Positions 1-6,221 of a stretch of 32,717 nt of DNA are shown one piece after another; the first letter of the stretch is position 1; every line of letters starts with the position of its first letter. This stretch comes from Candidatus Omnitrophota bacterium (GTDB lineage: Bacteria; Omnitrophota; Gorgyraeia; Zapsychrales; Fredricksoniimonadaceae), in the NCBI GenBank assembly GCA_023247575.1, contig JAHFGE010000005.1, positions 1-32,717 of the forward strand. The letters run 5' to 3'. Position numbers and translations under genes: made by a program. The notes under the pieces were generated by a model. It had not been told where the DNA came from. It saw only the letters and a program-made list of their open reading frames with translations, and did no database searches.

Positions 1-855
1 CCGGACCTGGTAGCGCATTATAAGAAATTGAAAGAAATGGCGGAGGTATTGAAAAAGCTAGCGGATGATACGTTGGCTTTTTCATCCCGGGCGGCCGCCA
101 ATGCCCCCGACGCGGCGATGTCCGCCAGCAACAAAGTTTCTGGCGAGATCTTGCCAATTGGTCAAAGACCAATTGGCGGAACGGCGACGAAGGGTACTGG
201 TGAGGAAAAAATTTTTAACCTTAGGGATCTGCCAAGCAGGGAGACTCCTCAATTTACAGAGGCGCAAGAGGCAGTCAGGCAATCTTTAGGGGATCTCCCC
301 CGGTTGGGAATGACTGTTCGCTTGGAGCAAGCCCTTAACAACTTGGGTTGGGAACTAAATCCGAGGAACCCAGGAAGAAAGGCAAGTATTGAGGCCCTGC
401 AAAGCGCTAGGCCAGGGGATGTTATTTTATCTTCTACAACAAGTGAAGGAACATTAAGTAAGGGTGATGCTGAAGATAGGGTAACGGACACCTCTATTGT
501 TTATGTGGCATCTTCAGCGGTCACGGAGAGACGCATTTTTGTTTTAGTTGAGAGCCCCAAAAATCCTACAGCGGCGCCGATGCCATGGGAGCGTGGTAAT
601 CGTGCCCCGGCGAGTGATAAGATTATGAAAGGTGGTATCGACTTCAATAGCCGCAACATGCAGATGGATGTTAATCCTTCGATCACACTCAGGATTAACC
701 CTGAGCGAAGTCGAAGGGTTAATGGCGAGAAGATTGATATCCGTTTTGACCCAGCCATGGTTGAGCAGTTCAAACGCGGCGATTTCACCGGCGTGCGGCC
801 GGTGATCCTCAACATCACGCCGATTCCAAGCCTATATTTTTTATTTGACATTTAA
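1..855 (+). CDS. Unrecognised protein, 5'-truncated, with an Omnitrophota-like C-terminal tail
   Basis: The reading frame is open from the first base, so the N-terminus lies outside the window; 284 residues are visible. I recognise no catalytic domain. Residues 1-75 are low-complexity and helical or alanine-rich. About 80-195 looks like a small alpha/beta region (AVRQSLGDLPRLG, GDVILSSTTSEG, FVLVESP). From residue 211 comes GGIDFN, then FDPAMVEQF and GVRPVILNITPI. From memory, this tail ends many large predicted proteins of Omnitrophota; I could not check it. Two perfect palindromes lie in frame (153-177, reading PIGQRPIG; 694-723, reading INPERSRRVN), consistent with dispersed repeats inserted in coding DNA. 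Its stop codon overlaps the rpsA promoter -35 region. The function is unknown. Confidence 0.7.
   Translation, partial: PDLVAHYKKLKEMAEVLKKLADDTLAFSSRAAANAPDAAMSASNKVSGEILPIGQRPIGGTATKGTGEEKIFNLRDLPSRETPQFTEAQEAVRQSLGDLPRLGMTVRLEQALNNLGWELNPRNPGRKASIEALQSARPGDVILSSTTSEGTLSKGDAEDRVTDTSIVYVASSAVTERRIFVLVESPKNPTAAPMPWERGNRAPASDKIMKGGIDFNSRNMQMDVNPSITLRINPERSRRVNGEKIDIRFDPAMVEQFKRGDFTGVRPVILNITPIPSLYFLFDI
153..177. repeat. Perfect 11-bp palindrome inside the first gene
   Basis: GCCAATTGGTC, a loop of AAA, then GACCAATTGGC. It is translated in frame as part of PIGQRPIGG. The perfect pairing inside a coding region looks like an inserted palindromic element rather than codon chance. Confidence 0.6.
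668..723. repeat. REP-doublet-like element, copy 1, in coding sequence
   Basis: Three arms are visible: GTTAATCCT (670-678), its complement AGGATTAAC (691-699), and ATTAACCCT (694-702) pairing with AGGGTTAAT (715-723). The middle arm can pair left or right but not both ways. The right loop GAGCGAAGTCGA is the core of a dispersed repeat that I know from many environmental genomes. It adds INPERSRRVN to the protein. Compare copies at 3760-3814 and 4490-4546. Confidence 0.65.
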
Positions 856-872
856 CCCTTTTTTGCCATAAT
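845..872 (+). promoter_or_regulatory. Sigma70-type promoter for rpsA (and probably tyrS)
   Basis: A consensus -35 TTGACA (845-850) is separated by 16 nt from CATAAT (867-872), five of six matches to the -10 consensus. The -35 box overlaps the last codons of the upstream gene (stop at 853-855). Predicted transcription start is near 879, giving a leader of about 73 nt that holds the hairpin at 894-913. Confidence 0.7.
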
Positions 873-893
873 GGCCGCTTATCCCTACCGCTT

Positions 894-913
894 TGCCCCG
901 CCCTGGCGGGGCA
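894..913 (+). promoter_or_regulatory. Leader hairpin upstream of rpsA
   Basis: TGCCCCGC, loop CCTG, GCGGGGCA: an 8-bp GC-rich stem. No T-run follows, so it is a poor intrinsic terminator for the upstream gene. It lies in the predicted rpsA 5' leader, 39 nt before the start codon. It could be a repeat remnant or an autoregulatory structure; S1 controls its own mRNA in E. coli. Confidence 0.4.
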
Positions 914-952
914 GTGGGGAAATTCCAATCGAAAGAAAAGAGGATTAAATAA

Positions 953-2497
953 ATGAGTACTGAAAAATCAATGATGGAGGAGCTCTATGAGAGCACCCTT
1001 AAAGATATTAAGGAAGGAGAGATTATCAAAGGCACGATCGCCGCGGTGACCCCTAAAGAAGTCATCGTTGACATCGGGTTTAAGTCCGAAGGTTTTGTTC
1101 CCATTGAGGAATTCCGCAATCCTGTCGAACTGACCGTCGGCAGTCAGATCGAAGTTCTCATTGAAAATATTGAAGATGACAATGGCCGCCTGATTCTTTC
1201 TTATGGCAAGGCTGAGCGCCTGAAAGGCTGGCAGAAAATTTCCGATGATATCAATGAAGGTGATGTTGTCGATGGCCGCGTGGTGCGCTCCGTCAAAGGC
1301 GGCTATATTGTCGATGTATTTGGCATTGAAGCTTTCCTGCCCATGTCCCTTTCCGCCTTTAAGGGCGTTTCCAACCACGATATGACCACCAAGACTTTTA
1401 AGTTTGTCGTTGCCAAGATGAACAAGCAAAGACGCAACATCATCCTTTCCCGTCGGGAAATGGTGCAGAAAGAACGTGAAGAGGTGCGCGAAAAGCTTTG
1501 GAGCGAAATCAAGAAAGGCCAGAAGCGTAAAGGCATTGTCAAAGGCATTACCGATTTCGGTGTCTTTATTGATTTAGGCGGTATCGACGGTCTTTTGCAT
1601 ATTACGGACATGAGCTGGAGCCGCATTAACCATCCTTCCGAAATCGTCTCCGTCGGCCAAAAGCTTGAAGTGTTGATCCTGGATTTTGACAAAGAGAATT
1701 CCAAAGTTTCTTTGGGGTTAAAACAGATTGTGGCCAATCCCTGGGATGAGGCCGCCACCAAATATCCGGCCGGAAGCCGCATCCAGGGCAAGATCGTCAA
1801 CATCATGCCTTATGGTGTATTTGTGGAGATTGACAAAGGCATTGAAGGCCTTTTGCATGCCTCGGAAATCAGCTGGCAAAAAAAGATGGTTAATCCCCAG
1901 GAAATGTTTGAATTAGGCGATATGATTGAAGTGCAAATTATCAATGTGGACAAGGATGCCAAGCGCATTTCATTGAGCATGAAACAGCTGGAAGAGAACC
2001 CCTGGCGTACAGCCGCCCAAAAATTTAATGTAGGCGATAAAGTCAAAGGGATTGTGCGTGGCTTTACCGATTACGGTGCTTTCGTCGAACTAGAAGGCGG
2101 TTTAGAGGGCATGATCCATGTTTCCGATATATCCTGGACCAGGAAAATCAACCATCCTCAGGAAGTCTTGCATAAAGGCCAAGGGGTGGAGGTGATGGTC
2201 CAGGGGGTCGATGTAGAAAACCGTAAAATTACATTGGGCTTAAAGCAATTGCAGCCAAATCCATGGAATGACATTGCCCAGAAATTTCCGATAGGTTCCC
2301 TCGTCACTGCGGAAGTTGTGATGAATTCCAACTTTGGCGTATTTGTCAAATTAGAAGGGGATATTGAAGCCCTGGTCTATTCTTCCGAAATCGACAAACA
2401 ACAGGCTGCTGCTTTAAAACCTGGCGATCAACTGCAGGTGAAAGTCATTAAAGTTGACGTCGAAGGTATGAAAATCGGCGTTTCGGCGAGGTTGTAG
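953..2497 (+). CDS. rpsA: 30S ribosomal protein S1
   Basis: S1 binds mRNA upstream of the start codon and helps load structured messages on the 30S subunit. The 514 residues hold six S1 (OB-fold) repeats at about 22-86, 102-168, 188-257, 273-345, 359-431 and 446-514. Repeats 3-5 are the most canonical (FGVFIDLGGIDGLLHITDMS and relatives). Repeat 6 is shorter and ends the protein directly, with no trailing tail, hence the length below the 557 of E. coli. The start is fixed by AGAGGA at 939-944, 8 nt before ATG. It is probably co-transcribed with tyrS 9 nt downstream, from the promoter at 845-872. In many bacteria rpsA sits with cmk or ispH rather than tyrS, so this pairing is less usual. Confidence 0.95.
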   Translation: MSTEKSMMEELYESTLKDIKEGEIIKGTIAAVTPKEVIVDIGFKSEGFVPIEEFRNPVELTVGSQIEVLIENIEDDNGRLILSYGKAERLKGWQKISDDINEGDVVDGRVVRSVKGGYIVDVFGIEAFLPMSLSAFKGVSNHDMTTKTFKFVVAKMNKQRRNIILSRREMVQKEREEVREKLWSEIKKGQKRKGIVKGITDFGVFIDLGGIDGLLHITDMSWSRINHPSEIVSVGQKLEVLILDFDKENSKVSLGLKQIVANPWDEAATKYPAGSRIQGKIVNIMPYGVFVEIDKGIEGLLHASEISWQKKMVNPQEMFELGDMIEVQIINVDKDAKRISLSMKQLEENPWRTAAQKFNVGDKVKGIVRGFTDYGAFVELEGGLEGMIHVSDISWTRKINHPQEVLHKGQGVEVMVQGVDVENRKITLGLKQLQPNPWNDIAQKFPIGSLVTAEVVMNSNFGVFVKLEGDIEALVYSSEIDKQQAAALKPGDQLQVKVIKVDVEGMKIGVSARL

Positions 2498-2506
2498 TTT
2501 TAAATC

Positions 2507-3655
2507 ATGTCCATCCCGGAAATGATCCAAAAACTGTCCTGTGGTGCCACCGAAATCATTCATAGCGATGATTTAGCCAAAAAGCTGGCTCTTAAGCGTC
2601 CGTTGGTTGTTAAGGCTGGTTTCGATCCCACCGCACCGGATATTCACTTAGGGCATGTGGTTTTGCTTAAGAAAATGCGGCAATTTCAAGACTTTGGTCA
2701 CAAAGTTGTCTTTTTAATTGGAGACTTTACGGCCCAGGTCGGAGACCCCTCCGGCCGCAATGAATTACGCAAGAGAATGTCGCCCCAGGAGATTGAACAA
2801 AACGCCAAAACCTATAAGGCCCAAGTTTTTAAAATTTTAGATTCCCAAAAAATCGAAGTCGTTTTCAACAGCCATTGGTTAAATAAGCTTAGCCCTCAGG
2901 ACCTGCTCGAGCTAAGCGCTCATTTGACCGTAGCCCAAATGCTGGCCCGCGCCGATTTCAAGAAACGTTTTGAATCCGGACGGGAAATTAGTTTATTGGA
3001 ATTCATTTATCCGCTTTTGCAGGGGTATGATTCCGTGCACTTGAAAGCCGACGTGGAATTAGGCGGCACTGATCAGAAGTTTAATTTACTGATGGGCCGT
3101 CAATTGCAGGAAAGTTATGGACAGCCGCCACAGGTGGTTGTGATGACACCGTTACTGGAAGGTACTGACGGAGTGCAGAAGATGAGCAAGTCGCTGGGCA
3201 ATGATATCGGCATTAATGAAGCGCCCAATGAGATCTTTGGCAAGGTCATGTCCATCAGCGATGAATTGATGTTTCGTTATTATGAACTTTTGACTGATAT
3301 GGATTTGGCCGTAGTGAAAAAGCTCCATCCTAAAGAAGCAAAGCTGCAGTTAGCCCAGGCTATGGTGGAAATGTTCCACACAAAAGCCCAAGGGCCAAAG
3401 GCACGCGAACATTTTGAACACACCTTCAGCCAGCATCAACTGCCGCAGGACATTCCTGAATATCAAATCCATCCCGGCCAAAAATTGCCGGACATTCTCA
3501 TGGCAGCCAAAGTGGTGCTTTCCAAGAATGATGCCCGCCGCTTGCTTCAAGAGAAGGCCATCACCTTTCAGGATACAGTCCTTATGGATGAACACTGGTT
3601 TCCTCAGCCAGGCATCCTCAAAATCGGCAAACGCCGTTTTTTGCGATTAAAATAA
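2507..3655 (+). CDS. tyrS: Tyrosyl-tRNA synthetase
   Basis: A cytosolic class I aminoacyl-tRNA synthetase that charges tRNA-Tyr using ATP. Visible signatures are HLGH (47-50, the HIGH motif), GGTDQKFN (186-193, tyrosine and ATP pocket) and KMSKS (225-229). The C-terminal 60 residues look like a compact S4-type RNA-binding domain (VVLSKNDARRLLQEKAI, ending LKIGKRRFLRL). At 382 residues it is on the short side and resembles the roughly 400-residue TyrZ-type subfamily more than the E. coli enzyme. It starts 9 nt after rpsA without a strong Shine-Dalgarno sequence, so coupling to rpsA translation is likely. No intrinsic terminator follows; the next element is the promoter at 3678. Confidence 0.95.
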   Translation: MSIPEMIQKLSCGATEIIHSDDLAKKLALKRPLVVKAGFDPTAPDIHLGHVVLLKKMRQFQDFGHKVVFLIGDFTAQVGDPSGRNELRKRMSPQEIEQNAKTYKAQVFKILDSQKIEVVFNSHWLNKLSPQDLLELSAHLTVAQMLARADFKKRFESGREISLLEFIYPLLQGYDSVHLKADVELGGTDQKFNLLMGRQLQESYGQPPQVVVMTPLLEGTDGVQKMSKSLGNDIGINEAPNEIFGKVMSISDELMFRYYELLTDMDLAVVKKLHPKEAKLQLAQAMVEMFHTKAQGPKAREHFEHTFSQHQLPQDIPEYQIHPGQKLPDILMAAKVVLSKNDARRLLQEKAITFQDTVLMDEHWFPQPGILKIGKRRFLRLK

Positions 3656-3677
3656 AATTAAAAGTTAAAATTATTTC

Positions 3678-3706
3678 TTGACATTATTTTTGGTGACGCA
3701 TATACT
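3678..3706 (+). promoter_or_regulatory. Near-consensus promoter for the tRNA-Thr/rpmG/secE/nusG-rpoBC transcript
   Basis: TTGACA (3678-3683), a 17-nt spacer, TATACT (3701-3706): 11 of 12 consensus bases with optimal spacing. It is in the only sizeable gap before tRNA-Thr and is the strongest promoter-like site in the window. Transcription should begin near 3713. Confidence 0.8.
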
Positions 3707-3759
3707 TCTGGTTCATTTAAAAAGGCTGCAGGCGGCCTAAAGCTTGTGGGAAAGCAAAA

Positions 3760-3814
3760 TTGAATACATTCATTACACTCAGTATTCAACCCTGAGTGTA
3801 ATCGAAGGGTTGAA
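3760..3814 (+). repeat. REP-doublet-like element, copy 2, in the tRNA-Thr leader
   Basis: TTGAATAC (3760-3767) pairs with GTATTCAA (3782-3789). TTCAACCCT (3785-3793) pairs with AGGGTTGAA (3806-3814). A third option, ATTACACTCAG (3772-3782) with CTGAGTGTAAT (3792-3802), forms an 11-bp stem that excludes both. The layout matches 668-723 although the arm sequences differ. It ends 5 nt before the mature tRNA, so it may affect 5' processing by RNase P, or be passive. Confidence 0.65.
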
Positions 3815-3819
3815 CCACT

Positions 3820-3892
3820 GCCCCTGTAGCTCAGTTGGTAGAGCACGTCCTTGGTAAGGACGAGGCCAGCGGTTCAATCCCGCTCGGGGGCT
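3820..3892 (+). tRNA. tRNA-Thr, anticodon GGT
   Basis: A full cloverleaf: acceptor GCCCCTG (3820-3826) with CGGGGGC (3885-3891), D stem GCTC/GAGC, anticodon stem CGTCC/GGACG, loop TTGGTAA with anticodon GGT at 3853-3855, T stem AGCGG/CCGCT with loop TTCAATC. The discriminator base is T3892. CCA is not encoded, so a CCA-adding enzyme is needed. It is the first gene after the 3678 promoter; a tRNA-Thr near secE-nusG also occurs in E. coli (thrT-tufB-secE). Confidence 0.95.
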
Positions 3893-3918
3893 TAAGGCTT
3901 AAAAAATCTCTTCTGTGA

Positions 3919-3941
3919 CTCCGCCACGATGTATGGCGGAG
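3919..3941 (+). repeat. 8-bp hairpin between tRNA-Thr and rpmG
   Basis: CTCCGCCA, loop CGATGTA, TGGCGGAG. It ends 23 nt before the rpmG start. Only the AAAAAA run on its 5' side resembles terminator context, in the wrong place for this strand. It could separate the tRNA from the mRNA by processing. It resembles the GC-rich hairpin at 894-913 in style but not in sequence. Confidence 0.45.
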
Positions 3942-3964
3942 GAGCGCGAAAGTTAAGAAACGTT

Positions 3965-4117
3965 ATGCGCGAGACAATTCATTTTCAGTGCACCGAGTGT
4001 CATCGTATCAATTATAACAGTACTAAAGATAAAAGAAAAAATCCGGAACGTCTGGAATTAAAAAAATTCTGTCCGTTTTGCCGTAAACACACCATCCACA
4101 AAGAGACGAAGAAGTGA
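3965..4117 (+). CDS. rpmG: 50S ribosomal protein L33 (zinc-binding form)
   Basis: A small protein near the E site of the large subunit. The 50 residues match the family in length and sequence (TKDKRKNPERLELKKFCPFC). Cys9/Cys12 (CTEC) and Cys36/Cys39 (CPFC) form the zinc ribbon, so this is the C+ form. The start at 3965 gives the family-typical MRETIHFQC. An in-frame ATG at 3929 would add 12 non-conserved residues and lies in a hairpin loop, so it was not used. The Shine-Dalgarno sequence is weak (TTAAG). It lies between two tRNA genes; rpmG-tRNA-Trp-secE-nusG is a common bacterial order. The rpmG part of the transcript must be freed by tRNA processing on both sides. Confidence 0.93.
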   Translation: MRETIHFQCTECHRINYNSTKDKRKNPERLELKKFCPFCRKHTIHKETKK

Positions 4118-4144
4118 AGGCCTTAAAATAACGCAGGAGTTCAT

Positions 4145-4218
4145 AGGCCTGTAGCTCCAATTGGTAGAGCGACGGTCTCCAAAACCGTGCGTTGCAGGTT
4201 CGAGTCCTGCCAGGCCTG
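4145..4218 (+). tRNA. tRNA-Trp, anticodon CCA
   Basis: Acceptor AGGCCTG (4145-4151) with CAGGCCT (4211-4217), D stem GCTC/GAGC, anticodon stem ACGGT/ACCGT, loop CTCCAAA with anticodon CCA at 4179-4181, T stem GCAGG/CCTGC with loop TTCGAGT. The discriminator is G4218, as expected for bacterial tRNA-Trp. The 3' CCA is not encoded. It sits 27 nt after rpmG and 83 nt before secE. Confidence 0.95.
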
Positions 4219-4227
4219 TTAATGAGA

Positions 4228-4263
4228 TCCAAACTTATGGAGCGAAACGAACATAAGTTTGGA
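4228..4263 (+). repeat. 12-bp perfect palindrome between tRNA-Trp and secE
   Basis: TCCAAACTTATG, a 12-nt loop GAGCGAAACGAA, then CATAAGTTTGGA. The loop length equals that of the REP-like elements and the loop contains GAGCGAA, as they do. No T-run follows. A smaller hairpin (CCCGC/GCGGG, 4276-4290) comes next, before secE. Confidence 0.6.
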
Positions 4264-4301
4264 GAGCGAATTAACCCCGCCAACTGCGGGATATTCATTA
4301 C

Positions 4302-4487
4302 ATGATTACTAAAGTTCAAAATTTTATTGGAGAAGTGCTAGCGGAGATGAAAAAAGTCTCCTGGGTCACCCGTCAAGACCTGATTGATTCGGCATTAATT
4401 GTGGTGGTCAGTTCTCTATTATTAGGTTTGTTTTTAGCCGTCGTCGACTTTGTTCTTTCCAAAGGTATCGCCCATTTAATAAGGTAA
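4302..4487 (+). CDS. secE: Preprotein translocase subunit SecE
   Basis: SecE clamps SecY in the SecYEG channel. The 61 residues are the short, single-span form: an amphipathic helix with the family motif EMKKVSWVTR (15-24), then one membrane segment at about 30-52 (ALIVVVSSLLLGLFLAVVDF). E. coli SecE has two extra spans. The gene precedes nusG in the conserved secE-nusG-rplK order. Its partner secY is at 28247 in the same cluster. secG is not in this window. Confidence 0.95.
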   Translation: MITKVQNFIGEVLAEMKKVSWVTRQDLIDSALIVVVSSLLLGLFLAVVDFVLSKGIAHLIR

Positions 4488-4489
4488 AG

Positions 4490-4546
4490 AATTTATGACC
4501 CATTCGACTTCGCTCAGGGTCATCCTGAGCGAACAACGAATAAATT
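4490..4546 (+). repeat. REP-doublet-like element, copy 3, between secE and nusG
   Basis: The core TTCGCTCAGG (4509-4518), loop GTCAT, CCTGAGCGAA (4524-4533) is a perfect 10-bp stem. It extends through ATTCG/CGAAT (4502-4506/4537-4541). AATTTAT (4490-4496) and ATAAATT (4540-4546) are outer arms, with GACCC bulged out on the left. TGACCC (4496-4501) can instead pair with GGGTCA (4517-4522). The nusG ribosome-binding region follows directly. Confidence 0.65.
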
Positions 4547-4564
4547 AAGGAAGTGAGTCGAAGG

Positions 4565-5089
4565 ATGAAATGGTATGTTGTGCATACACAAACAGGTGCG
4601 GAGGAAAGGGCCAGGGCAGGCTTGGAAAGTCGTATGGCTACAACGCCCTTAAAGCAATACGTGCAAGAAGTTGTTGTCCCAACGGAGCAGGTTTCTGAGG
4701 TGCGCGGTGGGAAAAAACGGATCACCACCCGTAAGTTTTTTCCGGGGTATCTTTTAATTAAGATGGAGATGAATAAAGAAAGCTGGTATCTGGTCAAGAC
4801 CACTCCGGGGATTACTGGTTTTATCGGTCCAGGGCGTCAGCCTCAACCCCTGACGGATGCAGAGGTCGACAATATCTTGAAGCGTACGGAAGAGACGGGT
4901 ACAAAGCCTTCTCCTAAGATTGTGTTCGAAGTAGGAGAGGCTGTTCGTATCGCGCAAGGGCCATTTGCGAATTTTAGCGGTTCGGTCATGGAAGTGTATC
5001 CTGAACGTGGAAAATTAAAGGTTAGCGTATCGATTTTCGGTCGTTCGACGCTGGTTGAACTGGAGTATTGGCAGGTAGAAAAAATTTAA
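4565..5089 (+). CDS. nusG: Transcription termination/antitermination factor NusG
   Basis: NusG rides on RNA polymerase, suppresses pausing, and links it to Rho or to the ribosomal protein S10. The NGN domain is about residues 1-110 (MKWYVVHTQTG, FFPGYLLIKM, FIGPGRQ). A linker and a KOW domain follow at about 120-174 (EVGEAVRIAQGPFANFSGSV). At 174 residues it has no lineage-specific insertion. The ATG at 4565 gives the conserved N-terminus. A GTG at 4553 would add MSRR, but its AAGGA is only 1-2 nt away, too close. From 4565 the spacing is about 13 nt, which is long, so the start is probable rather than proven. A palindromic element fills the gap from secE. Confidence 0.93.
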   Translation: MKWYVVHTQTGAEERARAGLESRMATTPLKQYVQEVVVPTEQVSEVRGGKKRITTRKFFPGYLLIKMEMNKESWYLVKTTPGITGFIGPGRQPQPLTDAEVDNILKRTEETGTKPSPKIVFEVGEAVRIAQGPFANFSGSVMEVYPERGKLKVSVSIFGRSTLVELEYWQVEKI

Positions 5090-5101
5090 GGAAGAATTAA
5101 T

Positions 5102-5527
5102 ATGGCTAAAGAAGTTGTCGCTCAAATCAAACTTTATGTTCCTGCTGGTCAAGCAAATCCAGCTCCTCCGGTTGGCCCTGCTTTAGGTCAACATGGGGTG
5201 AATATCATGATGTTCTGCAAAGCTTTTAATGATAAAACCAAAGGCAAAGAGGCTCTACCTTTACCGGTTATTATCTCCGTTTACAAGGACAAATCTTTTG
5301 ATTTTGTGATTAAAACTCCGCCGAGTTCAGCTCTTATCAAGAAGGCAGCCAAACTGGCCAAAGCCTCTGGTACTGCGGGTAAGGAAGTTATTGGATCATT
5401 GACGATGAAACAGGTGGAAGAAATTGCCAAAATGAAAATGGATGATTTAAACACGGTTGATAGGCAGCAGGCGATAGCCACTATTGCTGGAACAGCCCGT
5501 AGTATGGGAATTGAAATAAAGGGATAA
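5102..5527 (+). CDS. rplK: 50S ribosomal protein L11
   Basis: L11 binds the GTPase-associated region of 23S rRNA and, with L10-L12, forms the stalk base where EF-Tu and EF-G act; it is also needed for RelA sensing. The 141 residues equal the usual length. The N-terminal domain carries the proline-rich switch (AGQANPAPPVGPALGQHGVN, about residues 16-35). The C-terminal RNA-binding domain ends TIAGTARSMGIEIKG. TAAGGA lies 7-8 nt before ATG. It starts 12 nt after nusG and 10 nt ahead of rplA. Confidence 0.97.
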   Translation: MAKEVVAQIKLYVPAGQANPAPPVGPALGQHGVNIMMFCKAFNDKTKGKEALPLPVIISVYKDKSFDFVIKTPPSSALIKKAAKLAKASGTAGKEVIGSLTMKQVEEIAKMKMDDLNTVDRQQAIATIAGTARSMGIEIKG

Positions 5528-5537
5528 GGATTAGAAT

Positions 5538-6221
5538 ATGTCACGAATAAGCAAACGGATGAAACAAGTTAACCGTCTGGTGGAAGAAATCAAAAGCCCA
5601 CTTCCTTTAAGTGAAGCTATTTTCTATTTGTCCAAAGCCCCCAAAGTCAAATTCGATGAGACAGTAGAAATGCATTTTAATCTCAATGTGGATTTAAATG
5701 CTTCTGATCAGGGTGTACGCGGAACCGTTATCCTGCCCCATGGGACTGGTAAATCGGTGAGAGTAGCCGTATTTTGTAAGGGGGATGCCGTTGCCAAAGC
5801 TCAAGCTGCTGGTGCCGATTACATCGGTAGTAATGATTTAATTGACAAAGTTGTCGGTGGTTTTATGGATTTTGATGTGGTTGTTGCCACCCCTGACATG
5901 ATGCGTGATATTAGCAAGTTGGGTAAGGTTTTAGGCCCCCGCGGGCTTATGCCTACTCCCAAAGCGGGTACCGTCACCATGGAGGTGGATCGTGCTATTA
6001 AGGAAGTCAAAGCTGGTCGCATCGAATTTAAATCCGATAAACAAGGTGGAATTCATTTAGGTATTGGTAAAATATCTTTTACAGAAAATAAATTAGTAGA
6101 AAATGCCCAACAGGTGATCGAAGCGGTCAATCATGCCAAGCCATCGACGGTCAAGGGTAATCTGATTAAAAGTTTGTCTGTGGCAACTACCATGGGCCCA
6201 GGAGTCAAGGTGTCTATATGA
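5538..6221 (+). CDS. rplA: 50S ribosomal protein L1
   Basis: L1 forms the mobile L1 stalk that helps release deacylated tRNA from the E site; in many bacteria it also represses its own rplK-rplA mRNA. The 227 residues fit the family (about 230). Family blocks are visible: VKFDETVEMHFNLNVD, GKSVRVAVF, LGPRGLMPTPKAGTV and the C-terminal MGPGVKV. Its TGA stop overlaps the rplJ ATG (ATGA at 6218-6221), leaving no gap for the L10 leader RNA found there in E. coli and Bacillus. Confidence 0.97.
   Translation: MSRISKRMKQVNRLVEEIKSPLPLSEAIFYLSKAPKVKFDETVEMHFNLNVDLNASDQGVRGTVILPHGTGKSVRVAVFCKGDAVAKAQAAGADYIGSNDLIDKVVGGFMDFDVVVATPDMMRDISKLGKVLGPRGLMPTPKAGTVTMEVDRAIKEVKAGRIEFKSDKQGGIHLGIGKISFTENKLVENAQQVIEAVNHAKPSTVKGNLIKSLSVATTMGPGVKVSI

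Noticed and set aside
894..913. Terminator for the first gene
   Set aside because: The hairpin has no T-run and lies downstream of the predicted rpsA transcription start.
3929..3964. Longer start for rpmG
   Set aside because: The added residues are not conserved in L33 and the codon lies in a hairpin loop.
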